Positions 50,406 to 59,790 are shown, counted from the first letter of the stretch. The stretch: 64,000 nucleotides of DNA from Phenylobacterium sp. (GCF_019636135.1 NZ_JAHBYD010000018.1:44153-108152); one strand, 5' to 3'. Program-made: numbers and translations. The notes: a model not told the origin generated them from the letters alone.

Positions 50406-51539
50406 TCAGGCGTTGAGCGACGGGTTCACCACGGCGCCGCCGTGGGTGACGAGAGCGGCCTTCAGGATCTCGTCCTCGAGGTCCGGGGCGAAGGCGCCCT
50501 CCTTGGTGAGGAACAGGCCCGCGAAGGCCAGGAGGTTGCGGGCGTAGAGCGACGACGAGTCGGCCGAGATGCGGGCGGGCAGGTTGGGCACGCCCATGAT
50601 CTTCACGCCGTTCGCGGTGGTCGCCACCTCGCCCAGCCTGGCGCCCTCGACGTTGCCGCCCTGCTCGACGGCCAGGTCCACCAGCACCGAGCCCGACTTC
50701 ATCGAGGCCACCTGGTCGGCGGTCACCAGCTTCGGCGCCGGGCGGCCCGGGATCAGGGCCGTGGTGATGACGATGTCCTGCTTGGCGATGTGGCCGCCGA
50801 TCAGCTCGGCCTGCTTCTTCTGGTATTCGGCGCTCATCTCCTTGGCGTAGCCGCCGGAGGTCTCGGCCTGCCTGAATTCCTCGTCCTCGACGGCGACGAA
50901 CTTGGCGCCCAGGCTCTCCACCTGTTCCTTGGTCGCGGGCCTGACGTCGGTGGCGGTGACGACCGCGCCCAGGCGGCGCGCCGTCGCGATGGCCTGCAGC
51001 CCGGCCACGCCCACGCCCATGATGAAGACCTTGGCCGGCGCGATGGTGCCCGCGGGCGTCATCATCATCGGCAGCGCCCGGCCGTACGCTTCGGCGGCCT
51101 CGATCACCGCGCGGTAGCCGGCGAGGTTCGCCTGGCTGGACAGCGCGTCCATCACCTGCGCCCGCGTGATCCGCGGGATGAACTCCATGGCGAAGGCCGA
51201 CACGCCCGCCTTGGCCAGCGCCTGCACCGTCGGCTTCTCGTTGTAGGGGTTCAGCAGGGCCGCGACGAACGCGCCCGACTTCAGCGCCGCGATCTCGTCG
51301 GCCTCGGGCGAGCGCACCTTGAACAGCACGTCGGCCTTGCCGGCGGCGTCCTTGGCGGTCTTGGCGATCCTGGCGCCCGCGGCTTCGTAGTCGGCGTCGG
51401 CCATCGAGGCGCCCGCTCCGGCGCCGGTCTCCACGACCACCTCGAACCCGGCCGCGACCAGCTTCTTGACCGTCTCCGGCGTGGCCGCCACGCGGGTCTC
51501 CCCGGCGCGGCGTTCCTTGGTCACAGCGATGACGGCCAT
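50406..51539 (-). CDS. pntAA: NAD(P) transhydrogenase alpha subunit, NAD(H) domain
   Basis: A 377-residue soluble NAD(H)-binding subunit related to alanine dehydrogenase. [40 protein letters not shown] (Rossmann motif), [20 protein letters not shown] and [20 protein letters not shown] segments are diagnostic. The ATG at 51539 begins the canonical MxIxVxKE start; in-frame codons further upstream are low-complexity. First gene of the pnt operon. Confidence 0.95.
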   Translation of the reverse strand: MAVIAVTKERRAGETRVAATPETVKKLVAAGFEVVVETGAGAGASMADADYEAAGARIAKTAKDAAGKADVLFKVRSPEADEIAALKSGAFVAALLNPYNEKPTVQALAKAGVSAFAMEFIPRITRAQVMDALSSQANLAGYRAVIEAAEAYGRALPMMMTPAGTIAPAKVFIMGVGVAGLQAIATARRLGAVVTATDVRPATKEQVESLGAKFVAVEDEEFRQAETSGGYAKEMSAEYQKKQAELIGGHIAKQDIVITTALIPGRPAPKLVTADQVASMKSGSVLVDLAVEQGGNVEGARLGEVATTANGVKIMGVPNLPARISADSSSLYARNLLAFAGLFLTKEGAFAPDLEDEILKAALVTHGGAVVNPSLNA

Positions 51540-51684
51540 TGGTCCGCGTCGTCCCCCGAAAGCGTCAGCAGGCGCGCGGACCATAGGAGCGCCCGGCAAG
51601 GCTTGTCCAGCCACGCCCCGGCCAGCTTTCCTGGCGCCCCGCCGAGCTTTTCGAGGCGCGGCAGCGACCCTCCGGACACGACAA

Positions 51685-51706
51685 GGCCTCCGCTCGCGCG
51701 GAGGCC
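51685..51706 (-). terminator. hairpin terminator after cox subunit IV gene
   Basis: GGCCTCCGC-TCGC-GCGGAGGCC is a perfect 9-bp stem with a 4-base loop, 28 bp beyond the stop of the subunit IV gene on the minus strand; TTGTCGTG follows on that strand. It separates that gene's transcript from the pnt operon. Confidence 0.7.
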
Positions 51707-51734
51707 CGTCAGACCGGCCTGGACGCTTCGCGCG

Positions 51735-51980
51735 TCAGTGCGCGCCGGCTTCCGCCGGCTTCGCGCGCAGGAAGAAGACGCCCAGGGCCAGCAGGACCGC
51801 GGCCGTGATGGCCGAGCCCAGGAAGCCCGTGTGCGTGCAGAACAGCAGGGTGAAGAACAGGATGCCCGCGGCGACCACGAGCGAGCCCCACTTGGTCATG
51901 CCCATGACCAGTTCGTAGGTCGCGGATTGCTCGGCGATATCCATGTGACCGCGCTGGTAGTCGGAGCCGTGTCCGGCCAT
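51735..51980 (-). CDS. aa3-type cytochrome c oxidase subunit IV
   Basis: An 81-residue single- or double-helix protein. GHMDIAEQSATYELVMGMTK followed by WGSLVVAAGILFFTLLFCTH is the bacterial aa3 oxidase subunit IV (COX4_pro_2-like) pattern: short N-terminus with M-D-I-x-E-Q, then membrane helix. The other oxidase genes are not in the window; this small subunit is often encoded apart from them, close to pnt. It probably assists assembly or stability of the terminal oxidase. Confidence 0.82.
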   Translation of the reverse strand: MAGHGSDYQRGHMDIAEQSATYELVMGMTKWGSLVVAAGILFFTLLFCTHTGFLGSAITAAVLLALGVFFLRAKPAEAGAH

Positions 51981-52045
51981 CGGTTCTCACTCTTCGAGGA
52001 ATGGGGAGGTCAGGAGACCGGCCCTACACGAACCGGCCGGTTCGT

Positions 52046-53152
52046 TCAATGCGGCCAACGGTCCAGCAGCGTGCGAAGCGCCGCCACCAGCGCCAGCGGC
52101 TGGTCGATCATCACGTGGTGGTGCGAATCCGGGATCTCGATCTCGGGCACGCGGCCGTCCAGGAAACCGGGCTCGCCCGAGGCGCGGCGCTCGATGATCC
52201 GGCTCTTGTCGCCGTAGAGGTGGACCACCGGGACCTTCAGCTCGGGGAAGGCGCCGCGGTCGGCGGCCATGATCCCGTCGCTGCGGTCCAGCTTCTCCCA
52301 CATGTTGGGATCGAACTTCCACGTCCAGCCCTCGCCCGAGCCGTCTGGCCCCTTTTCGCCATTCGGAAACGGGACGGTCTTCAGCGAGCGGCGCGCGATG
52401 TAGTCGAGGATGTAGTGGTTCTCGGCCGGCTGCGGCGGCATCAGCCGGAAGCGGGCCAGGGCGGCGGCGACCGTCGGATAGATGCGCGTCGGCCGGTCGG
52501 GGCTCGGGTTGTTGGCCAGCAGCTCGGCGCGCTTCCTGCGTTCCTCCAGCACCTCGGGCGGCGGGCCGCCGAAGCCGGTGTCGACCAGGACGGCCGCCGA
52601 CATCTGCTCGGGGTAGCGCGCGGCGGTGAAGAACACCTGCCCGCCGCCGAAGGAGTGGCCGATGTATATCGCCTTGGCCGGCCCGTCGTGCAGGCCGGTC
52701 GCCTGGGCCACGGCCTCGGCGTCGGCCGCGAAGTCCGCGAAGCGGTAGGTGTCGCGCCAGTCGGAGTTGCCCATCCCGGCCAGCGACATGGAGGTCACCC
52801 GGTAGTCCTTGGCGAGATAGGGCGCGATGAAGCTCCACCACTCGGCGTGCGCCGAGTTACCGTGCGCCAGCAGCAGCCCCTGCCGGCCCCGCTCGCCCCA
52901 GGTCAGCGCCTCGATCTTCGCGCCCTTCGACTCGACGAACGTCCGCTCGGGCTCCTGCGCGACCGCCCACTTGAACCACGCGGGCTGTTCCGGTTCGCGG
53001 CCCGCATAGGGCTCCAGCGGCGCGCGCACCTCCGGCGGCAGGTCCTCGGAGTGGAACGGCCGGTCGTCGTAGGTCTCCTTGGGGGTCTCCTTTGGGGTCT
53101 CCTTGGGAGCTTCTTTCGAAGAACCGGTCTTCCGGGTCGCATCGTTCGCCAT
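52046..53152 (-). CDS. alpha/beta hydrolase with PKET-repeat N-terminus
   Basis: A 368-residue soluble hydrolase. The N-terminal ~45 residues are charged and low in complexity with four copies of (A/T)PKET in a row (KEAPKETPKETPKETYDD). The fold then has GLLLAHGNSAHAEWW (HGN oxyanion motif), AIYIGHSFGGGQVFFTAARY (nucleophile Ser), LVDTGFGGPP and a late His in SHHHVMIDQPLALV. It resembles epoxide hydrolase or haloperoxidase-like proteins; substrate unknown. The repeat tract is tandem at the DNA level (GGGGGTCTCC... near 53078-53110). Confidence 0.85.
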   Translation of the reverse strand: MANDATRKTGSSKEAPKETPKETPKETYDDRPFHSEDLPPEVRAPLEPYAGREPEQPAWFKWAVAQEPERTFVESKGAKIEALTWGERGRQGLLLAHGNSAHAEWWSFIAPYLAKDYRVTSMSLAGMGNSDWRDTYRFADFAADAEAVAQATGLHDGPAKAIYIGHSFGGGQVFFTAARYPEQMSAAVLVDTGFGGPPPEVLEERRKRAELLANNPSPDRPTRIYPTVAAALARFRLMPPQPAENHYILDYIARRSLKTVPFPNGEKGPDGSGEGWTWKFDPNMWEKLDRSDGIMAADRGAFPELKVPVVHLYGDKSRIIERRASGEPGFLDGRVPEIEIPDSHHHVMIDQPLALVAALRTLLDRWPH

Positions 53153-53526
53153 GCCCAGCGGTCTAACGGCCGTTTGAAAAATGGCAAGCAGAGACGCCCC
53201 GGGCGCCTCTACGCAACGTGAAGATGCATCGTCGAGGGCAAACCCCGCCCCGGGACGTCACGCTGCTCACGGAGCGGGCAAGGTACGACGCGTGATATAA
53301 AGATATAGGAGAGTAAAACTCCAGTTGATCTAGAAGAAATCTCTCCCTAAAGTCGTATAAATTGGAACTCAAGGACCAACCTGGCCGCGATTTGTCGACC
53401 GATGTCGGTGTTTCATCTTGAAACAACTTATAATTAACGCGCGCACACCTTACGTGTAAGCATTCCGGTAAGGCCTTTCGAGCCATTTTCCGCGCTGCGG
53501 CACAGAAGCGCCGCGGGGGGTTGGGT
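53153..53526. promoter_or_regulatory. AT-rich upstream region of S8 autotransporter
   Basis: A 374-bp gap, unusually AT-rich at 53290-53440 for this genome. GTTTCA-TCT-TGAAAC (53410-53424) is a perfect inverted repeat lying five bases before a consensus TATAAT (53429-53434), ~93 bp upstream of the ATG. No good -35 hexamer is at 17 bp. The arrangement suits an operator or an alternative-sigma/activator-dependent promoter. No credible gene was found in the gap on either strand. Confidence 0.5.
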
Positions 53527-56376
53527 ATGGTTCGGAGCACTTTGCTGATGAGCGTCGCCGCGGCGGCGCTGGCCACCGCGGCGCTGAGCGCGACGCCGGC
53601 CGCGGCGCAAGCGACCAGCAGCGCGGCGGGGCCGGTGAAGCCGTATTACGGCAACCTGCGCCCGTTCTACGGGAACCTGCGGCCCTTCTACGGGAACCTC
53701 CGCCCGTTCTACGGCAATCTGCGGCCGTTCTGGGGGAACCTGCGCCCGTTCTGGGGCGACACGGGCGCCTTCTACGGCGACCTGACGACCTTCTGGGCCA
53801 CGTCGAACCCGGTGGTCGGCGCCGGCGCGCCGGAGTACGCCAAGGTCGGCGACTTCTGGACCAAGGCCGGCGGCGACTGGCAGGTCGCCTTCTCCAGCGC
53901 GATCTCGACGAACCCCGACAGGACGCTGATCGACAGCAAGATCACGACGATCCTCAGCGACTCCGAAGCGTTCTGGGGCGCGTCGATCCAGGCGAAGACC
54001 GGCAAGTCGTTCACGGAAGGCTTCCTGAAGCCGTTCCTGGCCGCGCGCGGCATCGAGGGCAGCGACGCCTCGTCGTTCTCCAACCTGGACCAGGACGAGA
54101 TGGCCTACATCTTCCTGGAATACTACGACGCGCTGATGGACTACGCCGGGACCGACCACGTCGATCACTGGATGAAGACCGTCAACTGGACGCCCGCGCT
54201 GACGAAGACGCAGGGCTCGGGCGCCGACACCAGGATCGGCATCCTCGACATGAGCTTCACGACCGACGCGTCGATCGCCGGCAACATCGTCAAGTCGGGC
54301 GGCGTCTCGGAGTTCAGCAACGGCCACGGCGCGGCGGTGGCCTCGCTGATCGTCGGCCACCACGACGGCAAGGGCGTGATGGGCATCGCGCCCAACGCCC
54401 AGGTGCTCGCCTACAACCCGTTCGACGAGACCGGGACGGCCAACTGGGACGACGTCGCCCGCGGCGTGAAGACCCTGAAGGCCAACGGCGCCAGCGTCGT
54501 GAACATGTCGCTGGGCGTGCCCGGCTCCACCTTCGACAAGGGCTGGAGCAACGTCTTCAACGATCTCGGCTACACCACGCAGATCCTGAAGAACACGCTG
54601 TTCGTGGTCGCCGCCGGCAATGACGGCGTGACCCAGAAGGACAACATATCGTGGCTGCCGCAGCCGCTGAACCCGGCGCTGATCGTCGTGGGTTCGGTGG
54701 ACGTCGAGGGGAACATCTCGAACTTCTCGAACCGTCCGGGCGAGGCGTGCTTCACGCTGGTCGGCCTCTGCCTCGGCGACAAGCTGAAGAACCACTTCAT
54801 CGTGGCGCCGGGCGAACTGATCCTGGTCAGCGACGGCCAGGGCGGCACGACCCGCATGACGGGGACCTCGTTCGCCGCGCCGCTGGTCTCGGGCGCCATC
54901 GCGCTGCTGCACGACCGCTGGCCGTGGCTCGCCAACTTCCCGGCGGAGACGGCGAAGATCATCCTGGACTCGGCCAAGGACCTCGGCGCTCCCGGCATCG
55001 ACCCGGTCTACGGCGTGGGCCTGCTGGACGTCACCGCCAGCCAGTCGCCGCTCAGCCTCTCGAACCTGAAGTGGTTCACGGTGCAGAACGGCAAGGCGGT
55101 CGCCCAGACCAACAGCGCCGTGATCACGCGCTACAAGCAGGTGCAGAACGGCACGTGGAAGACCACCGCCGACGCCTACTTCTACGCGTTCGAAACGATC
55201 GGCCTGACCCAGCGCGACTTCGCGATCCCGCTGACCAGCAAGCTGATCGGCCAGAACGTGACCACCTACATGGGCGGCCAGGAGCAGTTCCAGTCGTACC
55301 TGCTCAGCCGCATGGACACCTGGGTGAAGAACGGCGGCAAGGGCGCCTTCGCCAACGGCTTCTCCAGCCAGAGCTATGCGATCGCCAACCCGTGGGGCAT
55401 GGACCTGACCATGTCGGTCGCCCCGCGCCAGGCGCGCTACGGCTACCGCGACGAGGGCCCGGCCTATCAGTCGCGGTTCCAGGTCGCCGGCGAGAAGACC
55501 CACCTGGTCTTCGGCTTCGGCGACGGCGCTCCGCAGCTCGCCCAGAGCACGGGCTTCGCCTCGGCCGGCTCGTACGACATCGACCGCGGCGGCGCCGACC
55601 CGCTGCTGGGCCTGGCCTCGGGCGGGGTCTATGCCGGCATGGACCACCAGGTCCTGCCGCGGCTCTCGTTCCAGGCCGGCCTGCTGAGCCGCGAGCAGGA
55701 GCGCCAGCGCAACCTCGAGCCCGCCCTCGGCGTCGTGGGCAACGGGGCTGCGACCTACGCCGCCAGCGCGCAGCGGTTCGCCCTGGCCTACAGGCCGACC
55801 GCGGACCTGACGCTGACCGGCTCGTGGACGCGGCTCAACGAAGACAAGGGCCTGCTCGGCATCCAGTCGTTCGACCCGCAGGACTTCCGCAAGGGCTCGA
55901 CCACCGACGGCTACTCGCTCTCGGTGAACTGGACGGCGAGCGACAGGCTGAGCTTCATGGCCACCGGCTCGATGGGCCGCACCCATGCGTCGGACGGCCA
56001 GTCGCTGGCGGTCGGCAAGGGCGGCCTGACGACCTCGTCGTTCGAGGTGGGCTTCGCGGCCGCCGACCTGCTGGCCAGGGGCGACCGCTTCACGCTCTCG
56101 GTGTCGCAGCCGATGTTCGTGGAGAAGGGCCGCCTCGACGTGCAGACCGTCCAGGTCGTCGACCGCCAGACCGGCGAGATCGGCGTCGTGACCCAGAGCC
56201 TCGACATCTCGGGCAAGCGCCGCATCGCGGGCGAGGCCATGTACCTCAAGCCCGTCAACGGCGGCTACGGCGACGTGGCGCTGTTCGGCCGCGTCGAGAC
56301 CGGCTCGCAGAACCCGAACACCGGGGCCGGCCAGGACAGCTACGTCACCGGCGCCCGCTACCGCATCGCCTTCTAG
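53527..56376 (+). CDS. S8 (subtilisin-like) serine protease autotransporter
   Basis: A 949-residue secreted peptidase. Signal peptide MVRSTLLMSVAAAALATAAL; then seven 7-residue repeats of (Y/W)G(N/D)L(R/T)(P/T)F (~residues 41-89); then the S8 domain with Asp in RIGILDMSF, His in SNGHGAAVASLIVG, oxyanion Asn in VVAAGNDGV, and Ser in MTGTSFAAPLVSGAIALLHD; a C-terminal autotransporter barrel (~640-949) ends VTGARYRIAF. The triad is complete. GGGGGG precedes the ATG by six bases. It likely processes itself or surface proteins; the repeats are discussed separately. Confidence 0.92.
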   Translation: MVRSTLLMSVAAAALATAALSATPAAAQATSSAAGPVKPYYGNLRPFYGNLRPFYGNLRPFYGNLRPFWGNLRPFWGDTGAFYGDLTTFWATSNPVVGAGAPEYAKVGDFWTKAGGDWQVAFSSAISTNPDRTLIDSKITTILSDSEAFWGASIQAKTGKSFTEGFLKPFLAARGIEGSDASSFSNLDQDEMAYIFLEYYDALMDYAGTDHVDHWMKTVNWTPALTKTQGSGADTRIGILDMSFTTDASIAGNIVKSGGVSEFSNGHGAAVASLIVGHHDGKGVMGIAPNAQVLAYNPFDETGTANWDDVARGVKTLKANGASVVNMSLGVPGSTFDKGWSNVFNDLGYTTQILKNTLFVVAAGNDGVTQKDNISWLPQPLNPALIVVGSVDVEGNISNFSNRPGEACFTLVGLCLGDKLKNHFIVAPGELILVSDGQGGTTRMTGTSFAAPLVSGAIALLHDRWPWLANFPAETAKIILDSAKDLGAPGIDPVYGVGLLDVTASQSPLSLSNLKWFTVQNGKAVAQTNSAVITRYKQVQNGTWKTTADAYFYAFETIGLTQRDFAIPLTSKLIGQNVTTYMGGQEQFQSYLLSRMDTWVKNGGKGAFANGFSSQSYAIANPWGMDLTMSVAPRQARYGYRDEGPAYQSRFQVAGEKTHLVFGFGDGAPQLAQSTGFASAGSYDIDRGGADPLLGLASGGVYAGMDHQVLPRLSFQAGLLSREQERQRNLEPALGVVGNGAATYAASAQRFALAYRPTADLTLTGSWTRLNEDKGLLGIQSFDPQDFRKGSTTDGYSLSVNWTASDRLSFMATGSMGRTHASDGQSLAVGKGGLTTSSFEVGFAAADLLARGDRFTLSVSQPMFVEKGRLDVQTVQVVDRQTGEIGVVTQSLDISGKRRIAGEAMYLKPVNGGYGDVALFGRVETGSQNPNTGAGQDSYVTGARYRIAF
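53647..53793 (+). repeat. seven 21-bp coding repeats, (Y/W)GNLRPF
   Basis: Seven exact 21-bp units encode YGNLRPF x4, WGNLRPF, WGDTGAF and YGDLTTF directly after the signal peptide. Units 1-5 are identical in protein apart from Tyr/Trp but differ at third codon positions (GGC/GGG, CTG/CTC, CGC/CGG, CCG/CCC), so the peptide is being conserved rather than freshly duplicated. The last two units have decayed. An aromatic-Gly repeat like this could bind the barrel, peptidoglycan or polysaccharide; unknown. Confidence 0.9.
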
Positions 56377-56387
56377 TGCCTCATCGC

Positions 56388-56595
56388 TTCCCCGCCCTTG
56401 ATGGGCAGGGCGATCGCATATGGATCGTGGGCGGCTCGTCCGCCCGATTCATGAACCGCAGAGATCGCGGAGACACGCAGAGGGGGTCGCGGGTCCACCG
56501 GAATCCTCTGCGTATCTCTGCGATCTCTGCGGTTCGACCGACGGCCTTTCGGCCGCCCGCATCCATATGCGATCGTCCTGCCCCGCGGGGGAGGA
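56388..56595. repeat. composite AACC/GGTT repeat, GCATATG-flanked copy
   Basis: Complete copy in the same orientation as 10051: GGGCGATCGCATATGG, side hairpin GGGCGG-CTCGT-CCGCCC, GATTCATG, AACCGCAGAGATCGCGGAGA-CACGCAGAG, short centre, CCTCTGCGTATCTCTGCGAT-CTCTGCGGTT, CGACCGAC, side hairpin CGGCC-TTTC-GGCCG, CCATATGCGATCGTCC. It lies between two convergent genes and occupies most of the 279-bp gap. Confidence 0.9.
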
Positions 56596-56655
56596 GGGCC
56601 TTGCCGTCTCTCGCCGATCCGCCGCAGTCGCCAACGGCCTCCAGCGCGGAGACTG

Positions 56656-57645
56656 CTACTTCGCCAGCACGTCTTCGGGCCTGGCTTCGCCTTCGAGGGG
56701 CTTGCCGGCGAGGAAGCGGCGGAGGTTGTCGAGGAAGGTGGCGTCGTTGCGGGGCGCGTTGCCGCCGCTCATGCCGGACGAGTGCGGGGTGAGGGTGACC
56801 TTCGGGTGGTCCCAGAACGGGCCGTCGGCGGGCTGCGGCTCGGCCTCGAAGACGTCGAGGACGGCATGGGCCGGCGCATCCCGGTCCAGGGCGGCCAGCA
56901 GGGCGGGTTCGTCCACCAGGGCGCCGCGCCCGACATTCACCAGGATCGAGCCGGGCTTCATGCGCGCGAAGGCCTCGGCGCCCGCGATGTGGCGGGTCTC
57001 GGCGGTGGCGGGCGCGGCCAGGACCCACACGTCGGCGTCGGGCAGCAGGTCGGGCAGTTCGGACGGCGTGGCCATGCGGTCGGCGCAGGCCTCGGGCGCA
57101 GGGTTGCGCCGAACGCCGGTGACATTCGCGCCGAAGGCCCTGGCGCGCACGGCGACGCCCTGGCCGATGGCGCCGAAGCCGAAGATCACCCAGCGCGTGC
57201 CGGCGATCTCGCGGAAGGGCCGGCGCGTCCATTCGTGGGCGGCCTGCGCGGCGCGGCGGCCCGGCCCGTCCTGCAGCACGTCGAGGACGCCCCACATCAC
57301 GTAGTCGGCCATGCCGACGGCCTGGCCGTGGCTGGTGGTCAGGCGCGCGCCCTTCTGGACGATCTGGCCGAAGACGGGGTTGTCGAAGCCGGCGGCGCCG
57401 CTCTGCAGCCACGTCAGGTTGGGCGACTTCAGCACCGCGGTCATGAACGGCCGGCCGGCGCCGGAGAAGAAGGTGTCGGTGTTGGCCCAGGCGGCCTCGG
57501 GCTTCGCGTCGTCGACCGAGACGGCCTGGCCGCCCAGGCGGATCTCGCCGGTGTCGTCGATCAGCAGCAGCTCGATCGCCGCGCCATGCGCGTCGATCGC
57601 CGCCCGGTTCCGGCGGTAGGACTTCTCGTGGATCAGCAGGCGCAT
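56656..57645 (-). CDS. D-2-hydroxyacid dehydrogenase family protein
   Basis: A 329-residue NAD(P)-dependent dehydrogenase. VIFGFGAIGQGVAVRARAFG near residue 150 is the Rossmann motif, ILVNVGRGALVDEPALLAAL has the catalytic Arg, the acid is in AVLDVFEAEPQPADGPFW, and LTPHSSGMSGG the catalytic His. It reduces a 2-keto acid or the reverse; the glyoxylate/hydroxypyruvate-reductase-like group is closest in appearance. Substrate not assigned. It lies 54 bp after a large redox lipoprotein gene in the same direction. Confidence 0.88.
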   Translation of the reverse strand: MRLLIHEKSYRRNRAAIDAHGAAIELLLIDDTGEIRLGGQAVSVDDAKPEAAWANTDTFFSGAGRPFMTAVLKSPNLTWLQSGAAGFDNPVFGQIVQKGARLTTSHGQAVGMADYVMWGVLDVLQDGPGRRAAQAAHEWTRRPFREIAGTRWVIFGFGAIGQGVAVRARAFGANVTGVRRNPAPEACADRMATPSELPDLLPDADVWVLAAPATAETRHIAGAEAFARMKPGSILVNVGRGALVDEPALLAALDRDAPAHAVLDVFEAEPQPADGPFWDHPKVTLTPHSSGMSGGNAPRNDATFLDNLRRFLAGKPLEGEARPEDVLAK

Positions 57646-57699
57646 CGGTCCCTCCCTGGCGAGCGTGTCTAACCAGGGAGGGACGTGAACGCCAGGACG

Positions 57700-59790
57700 T
57701 CAGCGCCCGCCGCCCGCCGCGGGCTTGGCGGCCGGAGCCGGGGCCGGCGCGGGCTGCTGCTGCGCCTGCTCGCGACGGCGGCCGCCCATGACCTTGAGCG
57801 CGGCCATCAGCTCGTCGTTCTCAATGGCGCCCGACTTGTTCCGGTCCATCTGGGCGAAGAACGGCTTCAGCTTGTCGCCCAGCTCGCCCTTGAGCTCGGA
57901 GAGCTGGATCTTGCCGTCCATGTTGTCGTCGAACATGCCCAGCAGGCGGGTCTGGTCCATCAGCTCGTCGTAGTTGACCTGCCTGGTCGCGGTCTCGTCG
58001 GTCCAGCGGTAGCGGATGGCGGTGTAGAACATCTCCTCCCACGACTGGTCGCCCCAGACGACGGTCTTGGTCGCGTCCGGGTTCGCCGGGTTCTTCTTCG
58101 AGTTGTCGTACCAGTAGTTGGCGATCAGCTTCGAGCCGGCGGCGATCTTCAGCGGCTCGGCGAAGGTGTATTCACGCTGCCAGTTGAAGTCGTAGCGCGG
58201 CATGGCGAGGATCCGCGTCTTCGTCCCGTCGGGCGCCTGGACCCACAGGTCGCTGGCGTAGCCGCGGTAGTGGGCGTGCGGGAACGCCGAGTACAGCAGC
58301 ATCTCCTTGGGCACGTCGAGGTAGGCGGTCTCCTTGTGGCGCGCCTCGCCGGCCGGGATCCTGATGGTGTTGTCGACCACCACCGAGTTGCGCATCATCA
58401 GGCCCGGCTTCTCGCCGTCCTTGTAGAAGTAGAGGCCGAGCAGCGACTTGTCGGTCGCCTCCTTGCCGAAGGGCGTGTAGTGCGCCTGGAAGCCGACCGC
58501 GCCGCCGGGGGGCAGGTAGGTGCCGACGTTCCTGGGCCACAGGGTCGACTCGGCGCCGACCGCGTAGCCGCCCATGGAGGCGCCCCAGCGGCTCTCGTTG
58601 CCCTGGCCGTCCTTCGGGATGTCCTTCAGGTAGCCCGACAGGAAGTGGTGTACGCCCTGGCGCTGGCCGACCACGTAGGTGGAGGCCTTAATCCACTTGC
58701 CCTCGGTCAGCGGGTTGACCGCGATCGGCCGCTGGTAGTCGACCACGCCCGAGGCGGGGATGGTGTAGGACGGGATCTCGAGCACGAGGTCCGGCTTGCC
58801 CAGCGGCCACTGCTGGACCACGCGCTTCTTGGCGGCGGCGGCCAGCGGGTCGGGCCCGTCGCCGCGCGGCGCGCCCTGCTCCACCCAGTGGACCAGGGTC
58901 TTGATCTCGGCCGGGGACAGGCTCTTGTCGTCGGCGAACTTGCCCACGTGGGCGTCGACGTTCCACGGCGGCATGCGGTCGGTGCGGATGACCTCGCGGA
59001 TCATCGGCGAGAAGCCCTTGGCCATCTCGTAGCTGGAGAGCGCGAACGGGCCGATGCCGCCCTCGGTGTGGCAAGTGGCGCACTTCTTCTCGAGGATCGG
59101 CGCGACCTGCTTGGCGTAGGAGATCTGCGCGACCTTGCCCCGCTCGGGGAAGTCGATCAGGCAGCCGGGGCTCTGCTTGGTGGCGGCCATCGCCTGGCGG
59201 CCGGCCAGCGCGGCCTCGATGGCGTCCGACGCCCAGGGATGGTCGGCCACGGCCTTCTGCGAGCCGTAGTCGAGGCGGTCGTCCAGCGGGCCGCGGTAGA
59301 CGACCTTCCAGGTCTTGGGATCGACCACGAAGAACTCGCCCGTGCGGGTGACGCCGAGCTGCTCGCCGACGAGCTGGTTCGAATCCTTCAGGATCGGCAC
59401 GTCGAAGCCGTACTCGGCCTTCTCCCTGGCGATGTCGTCCATGCTGTCCTGGACGGCGGAGTTCACCATCAGGAACTCGACGCCCTGGCTCTCGTACCTG
59501 GCCTTCAGGGCGCGGATCGCCGGGGCCAGGTTGCGCACGATCGGGCAGCCGTTGGCGTGGCTGATCAGCACGATCACCTTGGCGTCGGAGCGGTAGAGCT
59601 CGTGGCCCATGTAGTCGGTGTCGGCGAGCATGAAGTTGTCGATCACGCCCGACGTGGCCGGCGCGGCGGCGACCTCCGCGGCGGTCGGCGTCGCAGCCGA
59701 CAATGCGTTCGGGGCCTGGCCATCCGTGGAGCAGCCGAAGAGCAGAGCCGAAGCCGCCGTCGTGGCGGCGAGCGCGGTGATGCGCGTCAT
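57700..59790 (-). CDS. redoxin - cytochrome c - copper monooxygenase-like - EF-hand lipoprotein
   Basis: A 696-residue envelope protein with lipobox LFGC (Cys20). Residues ~55-205 are an AhpC/TSA-like redoxin with a single Cys (SHANGCPIVRNLAPA) and no CxxC; ~235-285 a cytochrome c module with one CATCH heme site (VAPILEKKCATCHTEGG); ~300-600 a region with VHHFLSGY, FQAHYTPFG and AFPHAHYRGYASDLWVQ, like copper type II ascorbate-dependent monooxygenases; ~620-670 two EF-hands (DDNMDGKIQLSEL, DRNKSGAIENDEL). A Pro/Ala tail ends it. GGGAGGG precedes the ATG. Redox enzyme at the envelope; substrate unknown. Confidence 0.85.
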   Translation of the reverse strand: MTRITALAATTAASALLFGCSTDGQAPNALSAATPTAAEVAAAPATSGVIDNFMLADTDYMGHELYRSDAKVIVLISHANGCPIVRNLAPAIRALKARYESQGVEFLMVNSAVQDSMDDIAREKAEYGFDVPILKDSNQLVGEQLGVTRTGEFFVVDPKTWKVVYRGPLDDRLDYGSQKAVADHPWASDAIEAALAGRQAMAATKQSPGCLIDFPERGKVAQISYAKQVAPILEKKCATCHTEGGIGPFALSSYEMAKGFSPMIREVIRTDRMPPWNVDAHVGKFADDKSLSPAEIKTLVHWVEQGAPRGDGPDPLAAAAKKRVVQQWPLGKPDLVLEIPSYTIPASGVVDYQRPIAVNPLTEGKWIKASTYVVGQRQGVHHFLSGYLKDIPKDGQGNESRWGASMGGYAVGAESTLWPRNVGTYLPPGGAVGFQAHYTPFGKEATDKSLLGLYFYKDGEKPGLMMRNSVVVDNTIRIPAGEARHKETAYLDVPKEMLLYSAFPHAHYRGYASDLWVQAPDGTKTRILAMPRYDFNWQREYTFAEPLKIAAGSKLIANYWYDNSKKNPANPDATKTVVWGDQSWEEMFYTAIRYRWTDETATRQVNYDELMDQTRLLGMFDDNMDGKIQLSELKGELGDKLKPFFAQMDRNKSGAIENDELMAALKVMGGRRREQAQQQPAPAPAPAAKPAAGGGR

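Noticed and set aside
53163..53576. 137-codon minus-strand frame in the AT-rich gap before the S8 autotransporter
   Set aside because: Overlaps the signal peptide of the real gene, has mixed composition and no family resemblance or ribosome-binding site.
53434..55986. ~850-codon minus-strand frame opposite the S8 autotransporter
   Set aside because: Antisense shadow; low-complexity Arg/Val/Gly protein without a recognisable start or domain.
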